Made by a program: the position numbers and the translations under genes | The notes under the pieces: generated by a model | Seen by the model: only the letters and a program-made list of their open reading frames with translations | What the model was told of the DNA's origin: nothing | The model's database searches: none | Shown here: one piece after another, positions 33,651 through 43,194 of the stretch | How the letters are laid out: each line of letters begins with the position of its first letter | Position numbering within the stretch: the first letter of the stretch is position 1 | Assembly: GCA_016721735.1 (NCBI GenBank) | Contig: JADKHM010000007.1 | Location: 1 to 64,000, forward strand | DNA from: Flavobacterium sp. | Lineage (GTDB): Bacteria > Bacteroidota > Bacteroidia > Flavobacteriales > Flavobacteriaceae | Direction of reading: 5' to 3' | DNA length: 64,000 nt

Positions 33651-35656
33651 AAAAATTATTTTTCTTACTAGCAGCTTTTTTACTTTTCACGCAAGGGAAA
33701 GCGCAAATCTTAGAGCCCGTAAAATGGAAAACTTCCATCGAAAAAAAATCAGATTCGAATTATCTACTCGTTTTTGATGCGGTCATTGAAAAAGAATGGC
33801 ATATGTATTCGCAGTTTACGGCCGATGGTGGCTCGCTGCCTTTAGAAGTGATTTTCAAAAATGAAAATGCCGCCTATAAATTGATTGGAAAAACAAAAGA
33901 AGGCAAGACCAAGACCGTTTTTAATGATGTTTTTGGCGTTAATGAAACTTTTTTTGAAGGGAAAGCGCACTTGACCCAAGAGGTTTCAATCCTTAATCCA
34001 AAATTAAAAACAATTGAGGCCACTTTGAATTATCAGGTTTGTAAGCAAAGTTGCATTAACTCCGAAAAGAAGTTTACGTTTACGCTTCCAGTAGAAAAAG
34101 CTGCCGCAGTTAGTGCTGTTGTTGATACTGTCAAAGTAGATTCGATTCCAGTATCGACAAAGGAAGTTGCAGAAACTACTGCGCCTCAAATCGAAAAAAC
34201 GGAAGTGGAAAAGCCCAAAGAAGAACCTAAAAAAGGATTGTGGACGATTTTCTTTCTTGCCTTTTTAGGCGGATTTGCGGCTTTGTTAACGCCTTGCGTT
34301 TTTCCTATGATTCCGATGACTGTGAGTTTCTTTACCAAGCAAAGTAAGACGCCGGCACAAGGCAAACGAAACGCCATTATTTATGGAATTTCGATTATTG
34401 CGATTTATGTGATTTTAGGGCTTTTGGTCACTGGTATTTTTGGCGCGGATGCGTTAAATGCTTTATCAACCAACGTTTGGTTTAATATTGTTTTCTTTAT
34501 TCTATTGCTTGTTTTTGCTGCTTCCTTTTTAGGTGCTTTCGAAATCATGTTGCCTCATTCTTGGGCGAATAAAGTGGATCGTCAAGCAGATCGCGGCGGA
34601 ATTGTCGGCATCTTGTTTATGGCATTGGCGTTAGCGATTGTTTCCTTTTCTTGCACTGGTCCGATTGTAGGAACTTTATTGGTGCAAGCGGCGTCGAAAG
34701 GTGGTATTGCTCCAATAGTTGGTATGCTTGGGTTTTCGTCGGCTTTGGCTTTACCTTTTATGTTGTTTGCGATGTTCCCGAGTTGGTTGCATTCTTTACC
34801 GAAATCTGGGGGTTGGTTGAATACAGTTAAGGTATTTCTAGGCTTTTTGGAATTGGCATTAGCTTTCAAATTTTTGTCCAATGCCGACCTGGTGTTGCAA
34901 TTACACCTACTAGAAAGAGAAGTTTTCTTAGCCATTTGGATTGCCATTTTCGGAACCTTAGCCTTTTATTTATTTGGAAAAATTACGATGCCGCATGACA
35001 GTCCATTGTCGCACATTTCAGTCGGACGTTTATCCATAGGATTGCTTGTTTTGACGTTTACGATTTATATGATTCCAGGACTTTGGGGCGCACCATTGAA
35101 ATTGATCAACGCATTTCCACCGCCGATGGAGTATAGTGAGAGTCCGTTTGGTATTGGAGGTTCACATGCAACCGCAACCGCAACAGTGCTGCCATCAGGT
35201 GCTAAATCAGGGCCACACGGGATTACCGTTTTTGATGACTACGAAAAAGGTTTGGCTTATGCTAAATCTGTAAATAAACCGATACTACTTGATTTTACTG
35301 GTTTTGCTTGTGTCAATTGCAGAAAGATGGAAAACAATGTTTGGTCTGAGGAAAACATCAAATCGATATTGAAAAACGACGTTGTTTTGATTTCGTTGTA
35401 TGTCGATGATAAACGCGATTTGCCGAAAAGCGAACAGTTTGTTTCGAAAAGTACAGGCGAATCGATTGAAACGATTGGCGATAAATGGACGGACTTTATG
35501 ATTTCGAAATACCAAACCAATACGCAGCCGTTGTATGTTTTGACTGATTTGGAAGGCAATTCCTTAAATGTCGAAACGCCAACAACTAGTTATGATCCCG
35601 ACGTGATGTTATATCAAAAATGGTTGAAAACAGGCATTGCGAATTTTAAGAATTAA
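33647..35656 (+). CDS. dsbD: Thiol:disulfide interchange protein DsbD
   Basis: 669 residues in the full three-domain layout. A signal peptide (ending GKAQ) precedes an N-terminal DsbD-alpha immunoglobulin-like domain with cysteine pair VCKQSC. About eight TM helices follow with the two transmembrane cysteine motifs LTPCVFPMIPMTV and SFSCTGPIVGTL. A C-terminal periplasmic thioredoxin domain carries C555-VN-C558 in FTGFACVNCRKME. It passes electrons from cytosolic thioredoxin to periplasmic proteins for disulfide reduction and cytochrome c maturation. Coupled to tilS by a 4-nt overlap. A clean terminator follows. Confidence 0.95.
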   Translation: MKKLFFLLAAFLLFTQGKAQILEPVKWKTSIEKKSDSNYLLVFDAVIEKEWHMYSQFTADGGSLPLEVIFKNENAAYKLIGKTKEGKTKTVFNDVFGVNETFFEGKAHLTQEVSILNPKLKTIEATLNYQVCKQSCINSEKKFTFTLPVEKAAAVSAVVDTVKVDSIPVSTKEVAETTAPQIEKTEVEKPKEEPKKGLWTIFFLAFLGGFAALLTPCVFPMIPMTVSFFTKQSKTPAQGKRNAIIYGISIIAIYVILGLLVTGIFGADALNALSTNVWFNIVFFILLLVFAASFLGAFEIMLPHSWANKVDRQADRGGIVGILFMALALAIVSFSCTGPIVGTLLVQAASKGGIAPIVGMLGFSSALALPFMLFAMFPSWLHSLPKSGGWLNTVKVFLGFLELALAFKFLSNADLVLQLHLLEREVFLAIWIAIFGTLAFYLFGKITMPHDSPLSHISVGRLSIGLLVLTFTIYMIPGLWGAPLKLINAFPPPMEYSESPFGIGGSHATATATVLPSGAKSGPHGITVFDDYEKGLAYAKSVNKPILLDFTGFACVNCRKMENNVWSEENIKSILKNDVVLISLYVDDKRDLPKSEQFVSKSTGESIETIGDKWTDFMISKYQTNTQPLYVLTDLEGNSLNVETPTTSYDPDVMLYQKWLKTGIANFKN

Positions 35657-35660
35657 GAGC

Positions 35661-35689
35661 ATCCCAATCGGAAGATTGGGATTTTTTTT
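35661..35689 (+). terminator. Rho-independent terminator of tilS-dsbD
   Basis: ATCCCAATC (35661-35669), GGAA loop, GATTGGGAT (35674-35682), then a run of T's to 35689. Perfect 9-bp stem. Confidence 0.93.
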
Positions 35690-35734
35690 GATTTTTTTGA
35701 AATAAAAGAAGGGTGTTCTTATTTTTAGTTGTCT

Positions 35735-35742
35735 TAGTTTTG
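35735..35742 (+). promoter_or_regulatory. -7 box of the Kazal lipoprotein gene
   Basis: TAGTTTTG fits TAnnTTTG and ends 19 nt before the ATG at 35762. No strong upstream TTTG box was found at the ideal spacing. Confidence 0.4.
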
Positions 35743-35761
35743 AACTTAAAATCCAATCGCT

Positions 35762-37252
35762 ATGAGAATTATTAAATTGTTTTTTGTATTTGTAGCTTTT
35801 TCTGCTGCCACTTTTTATTCATGTTCGGATTCTTCTCCGATAGACAACGAAACAAACGCTTCCCAAAAAAGTGTTTCTTTGAGAACCACAATTTTTGAGT
35901 TAGTTAAAGCCAATCCACCAGGAAATCGACCAGCAAATAGTGCTACAAAGGCCAGCCGATTGACGCCGGTAAATCCTTTTTGCTTTGAATTTGTTTATCC
36001 GATTGTGATGTCTTATAACAATGGTACCGCGGTAACCATAGCCAGTTCCGAGGGATTATGGCAAATCATCAATAATGAATCTCCAGCGTTATTTTTAGAC
36101 GGTGTCGTTTTTCCTTTCGAAATTGTTCAAAATAACACTTCTCAAACCATCAATTCTGAAAGCGAGTTTGCAGCTTTAATAGATAATTGTGGTTTTAATA
36201 ATTTGTATGATGAAATTCACAGCACCTATTGTTTCGATATTATTTTCCCCATAAACCTCGCATACGATGGGCAAGTTGTCACTATTAATTCCGAAGAGGA
36301 ACTGCTCATTTTTGGTGACGCACCCGGATTTAACGGACAAATTCAAGTTGTTTTCCCGATTTCTGTTCATTTTGAAAATCAAACTGTAGTTATCAATTCG
36401 ATTTATGAGTTTTATCAAATGGCTATAAACTGCACCAACGACTGTATTTGTACCCAAGAATATGCGCCAGTATGCGTGCAGACAAATAATGGGATCATGG
36501 AGTTTGGTAATATGTGTTATGCTATTTGTGCGGGCTATTCGCAAAGTGATTTAGTGCCGTGTAATCCCGTACAAACATGCAATATTTCTAATTTGACAGC
36601 AGTTCCAGGAGAATGTGATCCGATGACCAACAGTTATTCTGTGACCATTAATTTTAGCGTAAGCGATACAAGCGCAACACAATTTGAAGTTTCGAACGGC
36701 GGAATCGGTCCAATCGGTACGTACGCTATCGCTTCATTACCTATTACAATAGATAATTTCCCTGCCTCTGTTCTCGGCGCGCCCAATTTGAATATGGTAA
36801 TAATCACCATTGCGGGTAATAATGACTCTTGTACCGCTACGCAATCATTTACCATACCGACTTGTTCAGGAGGTTGCAACTGTCCAACAGATTACAATCC
36901 GGTATGTGTATATTCTGGAGGTGCTATTGTGACTTATACCAATGCGTGCTTGGCTCAATGTGATGGTTTTACGCCCAATGATTTTGTTTCTTGTGGAACG
37001 CCATCGATCAACTTTATGTCGCAATTGGGAACCTGTTATCATATTTTCTATCCTGTGACAGTGCAATATCAAGGCGCCTTGGTTACCGTAAATTCTGATG
37101 CAGAGTTGGTTCAGTATTACAACCCAGTGACGCAAACAATGCCAATCATGAATTATCCAATTGCAGTGTCTTGGGGATTACAAGCTGCAACATTTACTTA
37201 TAGCAATCAAGCCGCATTTGAAGCCGCAATTCTCAGTGCGAATTGTCCGTAA
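35762..37252 (+). CDS. Lipoprotein with two Kazal-like domains
   Basis: 496 residues: lipobox TFYSC at about 21, then two repeated beta domains with CFEFVYPIVMSYNNG / CFDIIFPINLAYDGQ and a third at the C-terminus (CYHIFYPVTVQYQGALVTV). Two Kazal-type inhibitor-like modules sit between them: CICTQEYAPVCVQTNNG ... CYAICAGY at about 224-262, and CNCPTDYNPVCVYSGGA ... ACLAQCDGF at about 376-410. Both have the CxC-x(5)-PVC core and spaced cysteines. Eukaryotic Kazal domains bind serine proteases; in bacteria the role is less clear. Location upstream of an ECF/FecR/TonB-receptor unit may be functional, but a hairpin separates them. Confidence 0.82.
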   Translation: MRIIKLFFVFVAFSAATFYSCSDSSPIDNETNASQKSVSLRTTIFELVKANPPGNRPANSATKASRLTPVNPFCFEFVYPIVMSYNNGTAVTIASSEGLWQIINNESPALFLDGVVFPFEIVQNNTSQTINSESEFAALIDNCGFNNLYDEIHSTYCFDIIFPINLAYDGQVVTINSEEELLIFGDAPGFNGQIQVVFPISVHFENQTVVINSIYEFYQMAINCTNDCICTQEYAPVCVQTNNGIMEFGNMCYAICAGYSQSDLVPCNPVQTCNISNLTAVPGECDPMTNSYSVTINFSVSDTSATQFEVSNGGIGPIGTYAIASLPITIDNFPASVLGAPNLNMVIITIAGNNDSCTATQSFTIPTCSGGCNCPTDYNPVCVYSGGAIVTYTNACLAQCDGFTPNDFVSCGTPSINFMSQLGTCYHIFYPVTVQYQGALVTVNSDAELVQYYNPVTQTMPIMNYPIAVSWGLQAATFTYSNQAAFEAAILSANCP

Positions 37253-37295
37253 TTATGAAAAAGAGTAGTTAATTAATTGTGTTATGTTGTGTAAA

Positions 37296-37325
37296 ACCAC
37301 ATGTTCTGTCAGATGAACATGTGGT
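37296..37325 (+). terminator. 11-bp hairpin after the Kazal lipoprotein gene
   Basis: ACCACATGTTC (37296-37306) and GAACATGTGGT (37315-37325) are perfect complements around an 8-nt loop. Only CTTACATTTTT follows, so termination may be partial, allowing read-through into the sigma factor gene starting 28 nt later. Confidence 0.6.
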
Positions 37326-37352
37326 CTTACATTTTTAAGTTAATCACCTTCA

Positions 37353-37871
37353 ATGAGCGAAAGCCAAAACGATCTCTTGTGTTCGGAATTTGTTTTTAAA
37401 TCGATTTTCGAATCGCATTTTAAGGGCTTGCGTAATTTCTTGATTTACAAGTACAAAGATGTTGAACGCGCAGAAGATACAGCACAAAATGCTTTTGTAA
37501 TTCTATGGGAAAATTGCGGCACGCTCAAACCGGAACAGGCCAAAAGTTTTTTATTTACGACTGCTATACGGCTGTCTCTTAATTTGATTAAACATGACAA
37601 AGTAGTGTCGAACTTTGAATTTCAATCGAAACCCAGCGAACTTCATTTGGAGTCGCCAGAATTTATATTACTCGAAGCAGAATTAAGAATTCAATTGGAA
37701 AAAGCCATCAACGATTTGCCAGAAAAGCAGCGAACCGTTTTTTTAATGAATCGAATGGAAAATCAGTCTTATACAGAAATCGCGAACCTATTGGAGTTAT
37801 CAGTCAAAGCAGTAGAGAAGCGCATGCATTTGGCCTTATTGTCCTTGAGAAAAGTAATAAAAAATGTTTAA
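37353..37871 (+). CDS. ECF-family RNA polymerase sigma factor
   Basis: 172 residues with sigma region 2 (FESHFKGLRNFLIYKYKDVE, AEDTAQNAFVILWENC) and region 4 (INDLPEKQRTVFLMNRMENQ, SYTEIANLLELSVKAVEKRM). This is the Bacteroidota RNAP sigma-70, ECF (FecI-like) type. It is probably held inactive by the FecR-type protein encoded 18 nt downstream and released when the TonB receptor beyond it binds ligand. Expected targets are the receptor operon itself and possibly neighbouring surface genes. Confidence 0.93.
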   Translation: MSESQNDLLCSEFVFKSIFESHFKGLRNFLIYKYKDVERAEDTAQNAFVILWENCGTLKPEQAKSFLFTTAIRLSLNLIKHDKVVSNFEFQSKPSELHLESPEFILLEAELRIQLEKAINDLPEKQRTVFLMNRMENQSYTEIANLLELSVKAVEKRMHLALLSLRKVIKNV

Positions 37872-37889
37872 TATTTTAGTTTTCAAATC

Positions 37890-38810
37890 ATGAATAACAA
37901 CATCGATAATAAGGAAGATTTCCCTTTTCTGTCCGATTGGATTTCCGGCAAAATTTCCGATAGTCAATTGCGTGAATTGGTCAGTGAAGAAGATTTTTTG
38001 GCGTATAAGAAACTAAGTTCCGCGATTAATACGATGCAATTGGTTTCACCAAATTTGGAAGCTAGTTATGCGTCGATTAAAAACAAGATACGATCAAAAC
38101 AACGAGATTCAAAAGTAAAGGTGATGCGCTGGAATCAGTATGTTGCAATTGCTGCGGTATTGGTTTTGTTTTTTGGATTGTATCAAGTTTTTCAGTATTC
38201 CAATGCGTGTCAAACTGAATATGGGAAAAATGCTACTTTGAACTTAAGTGACGCGTCACGAGTAACTCTAAATGCTAAATCAAAAGTATCGTATTCTAAT
38301 TTTTTTGAATTTCATCGCAACATTAGGCTCGAAGGAGAAGCGTATTTTGAAGTGGCGAAAGGAAAGGCATTTACTGTTCTAACCTCTGAAGGAGAAGTTC
38401 GGGTTTTGGGGACCAAGTTTAATGTAATTGCGTATCCTGACTTTTTTGAAATTTGTTGCTTCGAAGGTAAAGTTCAAGTTTGCACCAAGACGTCCACTTC
38501 AGTAATCACAAAAGGAATGGCGTTGCGATTTTATGATAATAAAGTAGAAAAATGGCTATTCAGTAAGGAACAAAAACCCCAGTGGATTTCGGGTGAATCT
38601 GCTTTTAAAGCCTTGCCATTTCAGTATGTTATTGAAGAATTAAAACGACAGTACCATCTTGATATTCAATATCCAGCTGCCATCGCACAAACCAAAATGA
38701 CTGGAAGTTTTACCCATAGTAATATTGATCTTGCGTTGCAATCTATTTGTGTTCCGATGGACTTACACTATAAGAAGTTAACGCCGCGAAAAATTGTAAT
38801 TTCAGAATGA
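37890..38810 (+). CDS. FecR-family anti-sigma/sigma regulator
   Basis: 306 residues: cytosolic N-terminal part (SDWISGKISDSQLRELVSEE), a TM helix (YVAIAAVLVLFFGLYQVFQY, about 84-104), then the periplasmic FecR domain (TEYGKNATLNLSDASRVTLN, IRLEGEAYFEVAKGKAFTVL, VRVLGTKFNVIAY). DUF4974 closes it (LPFQYVIEELKRQYHLDIQY, MTGSFTHSNIDLALQSIC). It transmits the occupancy of the TonB receptor to the sigma factor. Its stop overlaps the receptor start by 4 nt (ATGA). Confidence 0.93.
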   Translation: MNNNIDNKEDFPFLSDWISGKISDSQLRELVSEEDFLAYKKLSSAINTMQLVSPNLEASYASIKNKIRSKQRDSKVKVMRWNQYVAIAAVLVLFFGLYQVFQYSNACQTEYGKNATLNLSDASRVTLNAKSKVSYSNFFEFHRNIRLEGEAYFEVAKGKAFTVLTSEGEVRVLGTKFNVIAYPDFFEICCFEGKVQVCTKTSTSVITKGMALRFYDNKVEKWLFSKEQKPQWISGESAFKALPFQYVIEELKRQYHLDIQYPAAIAQTKMTGSFTHSNIDLALQSICVPMDLHYKKLTPRKIVISE

Positions 38811-41102
38811 GAAGCTTTTTTTTGATTTGTATTTTTCTATTTGTTCTCCCATTTTCATGGTCTCAAAAGCGGGAGCACGCTTTTTTTGCAAATTCAAAAA
38901 CTTCTTTAAAAGAATTTCTAGTTGATGTAGAATCAAAATTCGATATCAAATATTCTTATGTTGATAGTATTATTGCAAGGGAGGAAATAACCATTCTCCC
39001 AAAAGATTATACTTTACAGGAGATGCAAATCGCCATTGAACAGCAAACTTCTTTGCAGGTTGTCGCCATCGATCAACGTTATTTTTCGATTGTTAGACAG
39101 ATGGATGAGCCGATTAGAAGTGAACAATTAAAAGAAATTTTAGTAGAAGGTTTTCTAGCGAAAGGCATTGATAAAGTGGGGCAAGACATCGTACTTTCTC
39201 CGCGAAAATTGGAAATGTTGCCCGGTGTTACCGATGCTGATATTCTCCTTTCATTACAACAATTGCCAGGAGTAAAAAGTCCAAATGAAACCTCCAGCGG
39301 GTTAAATATTAGAGGTGGAACGCTAGACCAAAATCTTATTTTGTGGGATGGCATCAGAATGTATCATCCTGGTCATTTGTTTGGGATGATATCTGGTTTT
39401 AATCCGAACGCAGCACAAGCGGTAACGTATCACAACAAAGCCACCAGTCCGAAATACGGAGAACGCATCGCTAGTGTTATTGATATTCGATCTTCGGATA
39501 AGGTTGAAAATCAGCTTAAAGTTGATGCAGGAATTAATGGACTACATGCCGATATGTTTCTTCAAACGCCAATATTTAAAGACAAATTGGGTGTACAAAT
39601 TTTCGGGAAGAAAGTCATATACCGAATGGTGGCAATCGCCAACTTTTGATGCCTTGGCGGATAAAGTCTTTCAAAATACACAGTTCCAAAATTTTAATGC
39701 ATCCAATCGTTTTCAATATGAAGATTATACGGCAAAACTAAATTTCAAGCCAACTGCCAGTACTAACATTGCTGTTGCAGGCATTTGGATCGACAATCAT
39801 TTAGATTTCACGACATTTTCTACCAATCAACAGCAGATTAATCAAGGATTATCGATTGCTAATCAAGGATTTAGTTTAAATTGGATGCAAAAATACAGCG
39901 CAAATTTTCAACATAAAGTGCTATTTCATTATTCATCTTATCAATTTGATTATGCCAAAAAAATGATTTTGACTGATTCGACTTTTGAGCGTTTTCAGAA
40001 ACTTAATCGCATTACCGATTCTGGCATAGAAAGTAATTTTGAATGGAAAACTGCGAAGAACTTCCAAACCGATTTTGGGTTCCACATACAAGGACATGAC
40101 ATCTCCCATTCCTTTACCAGTAAAAATCAAGATTTGGAAATCAATTTAAATCAGCGTCAATTGTTTGTCACTTCAAATGCGGGTTATTTGAATTTTAATT
40201 ATTCATTTTATTCATGGAAGTCAACTGCCGGCTTGAGGTACACCACTTATTCGAAGCTAACCACTGCTTTAGTTGAACCGAGAATCTTACTACAAAAGCA
40301 ACTATCTACCAAAGTTACGGCGCAGATTTCCTATGAAAAAAGGCATCAAATTATTAGTCAATTCAAAGAGGGTATTTCTAATGACTTGAGTTTAGAAAAT
40401 TATATTTGGATTGTATCTGATACTGATCAATATCCCATTCAGAAAGGGCAGCAATATACCGCGGGCATCATTTATAAGAACCATTCTTGGCTTGTAGATG
40501 TGGATACGTACTACAAAACGATTGATGGCATTACCTCGCTTACTTTTGGTTTCTTAAACCCAGCAGACGCGATACAACATCAAGGAAAAGGATATACCAA
40601 GGGAATGGATGTTTTGGTTCAAAAAAGTGCCGCCAACGGTAAAGCATGGATAACCTACACCTATCAAGATTCCCAAAATAAGTTCGATGATTTAAATGGC
40701 AATGAATATTTTCCAATTAATGCCAATACCCGTCATGCTTTTAGCGCCTCAATTTATAAGAAATGGAGCAATTATTCGATTGCGTCAGGTTGGTTTTGGC
40801 ACAGCGGTAGACCGTATAGTGTCTTGAACGACAGAAGTCAGATCGGTTCTTTTAATACAGGGCAACTGCCTTCTTACCATCGCATGGATGTTTCTGCGAT
40901 GTACCATTTTCACAATCAAAAATCCTGGTCTGGTAAAGTTGGGTTTTCTATCTATAATGTATACGACAATAAGACAATTATCAGTAGAGAATACGAACGA
41001 CAATATACTTCATTGGCTGATATTGTCAGCACCAAGTACAAGGTTCAAGATTACAAATCGCTGGGGATGATGCCGAATGTCTTTTTAAGAATTAATTTCT
41101 AA
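38807..41102 (+). pseudogene. STN-domain TonB-dependent receptor, frameshifted
   Basis: The first frame holds a signal peptide, an STN (signalling) domain (KTSLKEFLVDVESKFDIKYS, IEQQTSLQVVAID) and a plug domain (LPGVTDADILLSLQQLPGVK, LNIRGGTLDQNLILWDGIRM). It ends early after LGVQIFGKK. The rest of the barrel is in another frame from SGRKSYTEWWQSPTFDAL to a normal C-terminus ending LRINF. Removing one T from the run at 39600-39603 gives LGVQISGRKSYTEWW and one receptor of about 765 residues. The STN domain plus FecI/FecR neighbours mark a FecA-like transducer; the substrate is unknown. Either the locus is inactive, or the extra T is an assembly error or phase switch. Confidence 0.88.
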
Positions 41103-41105
41103 GAC

Positions 41106-41134
41106 AAAAAAAATCCCAAACTTGCGATTGGGAA
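41106..41134 (-). terminator. Terminator at the receptor/PH-domain junction
   Basis: TTGGGA (41133-41128, read on the minus strand as TCCCAA) pairs with 41119-41114, followed on the minus strand by eight T's. It ends the minus-strand PH-domain gene and may act on both strands. Confidence 0.75.
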
Positions 41135-41141
41135 TTTCGTT

Positions 41142-41519
41142 TTACTTCAAAATGTGTTTGCTCAAAATCTGATACACTTCATTGATATTGTTACCGCCTT
41201 TGCCAAATTGTTTAGAAATAGGAGCAGGTTCGTCTTTGATCCAGATTTTTAACTCTGCATCAAGGTCGAGAATTCCAGCGCTTTCTTTCGAAAATTTGAT
41301 CACATTTGAATACGGAATCGAAAGATAATCTACTTTCGAGCCGACCAATTGTTTTTCTACTAAGATGAGTCTTTTATTGGTAAAAATAAACATGTCTTTG
41401 ACCATTTTAAATGCTTTTTCGATGTTTTCACCGTCAATCAAGATGGGTTCGAACTCCTTTGCAACATTGTCTAAATTTACTTCGGAAGCGTTTCCTAAAA
41501 TCGCATTAAATATTCCCAT
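41142..41519 (-). CDS. Bacterial PH domain protein (YvbH/PF08000-like)
   Basis: 125 residues starting MGIFNAILGNASEV. The core EPILIDGENIEKAFKMVKDMFIFTNKRLILVEKQ, then VDYLSIPYSNVIKFSKESAG and the C-terminal helix NEVYQILSKHIL, is typical of the bacterial pleckstrin-homology PF08000 proteins. These are small cytosolic proteins of unclear function that are widespread in Bacillota and Bacteroidota. (The quoted core spans about residues 23-56.) Single gene, divergent from yifB. Confidence 0.85.
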   Translation of the reverse strand: MGIFNAILGNASEVNLDNVAKEFEPILIDGENIEKAFKMVKDMFIFTNKRLILVEKQLVGSKVDYLSIPYSNVIKFSKESAGILDLDAELKIWIKDEPAPISKQFGKGGNNINEVYQILSKHILK

Positions 41520-41615
41520 GGTATGAATTGTTTGAATTGAGTTGTCAAAAATAAATCTATTTGGTGATTGAAAACCAAATTTTTATTATTTTTAACGTCA
41601 TATAAAGTATACGCC

Positions 41616-43151
41616 ATGTTAGTAAAAGTATTTGGAAGCGCCGTTTTTGGAGTCGAAGCCACGACCATCACCATTGAAGTCAATATTGATAAAGGAATCG
41701 GATACCATCTGGTCGGATTACCTGATAATGCCATTAAAGAAAGCAGTTACCGCATTGCTGCTGCGCTCAAGAATAATGGCTACCAACTTCCCGGGAAGAA
41801 AATTACCATCAACATGGCGCCTGCCGATTTGAGAAAAGAAGGATCTGCCTACGATTTGACGTTGGCCATTGGAATTCTTGTGGCATCTGGTCAGATTCAA
41901 GGAGATGATAGTGCTCATTATGTCATTATGGGTGAATTGTCGCTCGATGGAAGTTTGCAACCCATTCGCGGCGCGTTGCCTATCGCTATCAAAGCGAAGG
42001 AAGAAGGTTTTAAAGGTTTTTTTCTTCCCAAACAGAATGTCAAAGAAGCCGCCATTGTCGATGGTTTGGATGTTTATGGTGTTGAAAATGTGCAAGAGGT
42101 TATTGATTTTTTTGAAGGCAAAGGTTCCTTACAGCCCACCAGAATTGATACGCAACAAGAATTCTACCAAGCGTTGGAATTTCCTGAGCATGATTTTAGC
42201 GATGTGAAAGGCCAGGAAAGTATCAAACGTTGTATGGAAATTGCCGCGGCGGGTGGTCATAATATTATTTTGATCGGACCACCTGGTTCTGGGAAAACCA
42301 TGTTAGCGAAGCGATTGCCGAGCATTTTACCACCGATGACCATACGGGAATCGTTAGAAACAACGAAAATCCACAGTGTTGCGGGAAAACTAAAAGAAGT
42401 CGGATTGATGAACCAGCGTCCGTTTCGGAGTCCACATCATACGATTTCCAATGTCGCATTAGTTGGAGGAGGCAGTTATCCGCAACCGGGAGAAATATCA
42501 ATGGCGCACAATGGTGTATTGTTTTTGGATGAGTTGCCCGAGTTCAAGCGTGAAGTCTTGGAAGTCATGCGACAACCGCTTGAAGATAGAGAAGTTACGA
42601 TTTCGAGAGCGAAATTTACGGTGACCTATCCTTCTTCCTTTATGTTAGTGGCGAGCATGAATCCGAGTCCAAGTGGCTTTTTTAATGATCCCAATGCACC
42701 ATCTACTTCATCGCCGAGCGAAATGCATCGGTATTTGAGCAAAATATCCGGTCCGTTGTTAGATCGCATTGACATTCACATTGAAGTGACTCCTGTTCCT
42801 TTTGAAAAGCTATCGGATTCGAGAAAAGCGGAAAGCAGCGTTGCGATTCGAGAGCGTGTGACCCATGCTCGAGAAATTCAGTCGAAACGTTTTGAGACTT
42901 TTGATTCCGTAAATTACAATGCCCAAATGAGTACCAAGTTGATTCGTGCTTTTTGTGAATTAGATGAAGTTTCGTTGGAGCTATTGAAAACTGCGATGGA
43001 GCGTTTAAATTTGTCGGCACGTGCCTATGATCGGATCCTAAAAGTAGCAAGAACCATTGCCGATTTAGAAAGCGCTGAAAATGTTCAGGCTAGTCACATA
43101 GCGGAAGCGATACAATATAGAAGTCTTGATCGTGAGGGTTGGTTGGGATAG
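41616..43151 (+). CDS. comM: YifB/ComM family Mg-chelatase-like AAA+ ATPase
   Basis: 511 residues from the ATG at 41616; a longer frame from 41568 was rejected because it adds hydrophobic leader residues not seen in the family. There is an N-terminal Lon-like/ChlI domain ([40 protein letters not shown]). The Walker A motif is [17 protein letters not shown] (about 221-229), Walker [13 protein letters not shown] Mg-chelatase C-terminal domain follows ([29 protein letters not shown]). In naturally transformable bacteria ComM is a helicase that extends heteroduplexes during recombination of incoming DNA. Full length, single gene. Confidence 0.95.
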   Translation: MLVKVFGSAVFGVEATTITIEVNIDKGIGYHLVGLPDNAIKESSYRIAAALKNNGYQLPGKKITINMAPADLRKEGSAYDLTLAIGILVASGQIQGDDSAHYVIMGELSLDGSLQPIRGALPIAIKAKEEGFKGFFLPKQNVKEAAIVDGLDVYGVENVQEVIDFFEGKGSLQPTRIDTQQEFYQALEFPEHDFSDVKGQESIKRCMEIAAAGGHNIILIGPPGSGKTMLAKRLPSILPPMTIRESLETTKIHSVAGKLKEVGLMNQRPFRSPHHTISNVALVGGGSYPQPGEISMAHNGVLFLDELPEFKREVLEVMRQPLEDREVTISRAKFTVTYPSSFMLVASMNPSPSGFFNDPNAPSTSSPSEMHRYLSKISGPLLDRIDIHIEVTPVPFEKLSDSRKAESSVAIRERVTHAREIQSKRFETFDSVNYNAQMSTKLIRAFCELDEVSLELLKTAMERLNLSARAYDRILKVARTIADLESAENVQASHIAEAIQYRSLDREGWLG

Positions 43152-43194
43152 TTGTATATTAGTTAGGATTTAGTATATTTAGAAAAAATTTTAT

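Noticed and set aside
34582..34947. 121-residue minus-strand frame inside dsbD
   Set aside because: It is antisense to the conserved dsbD membrane domain; low-quality composition and no family match.
36176..36544. 122-residue minus-strand frame inside the Kazal lipoprotein gene
   Set aside because: Antisense to a coherent lipoprotein; no signal, no motif.
41718..42207. Two frames of 112-125 residues within comM
   Set aside because: Shadow frames overlapping the conserved YifB N-terminal domain and ATPase; they have no features of their own.
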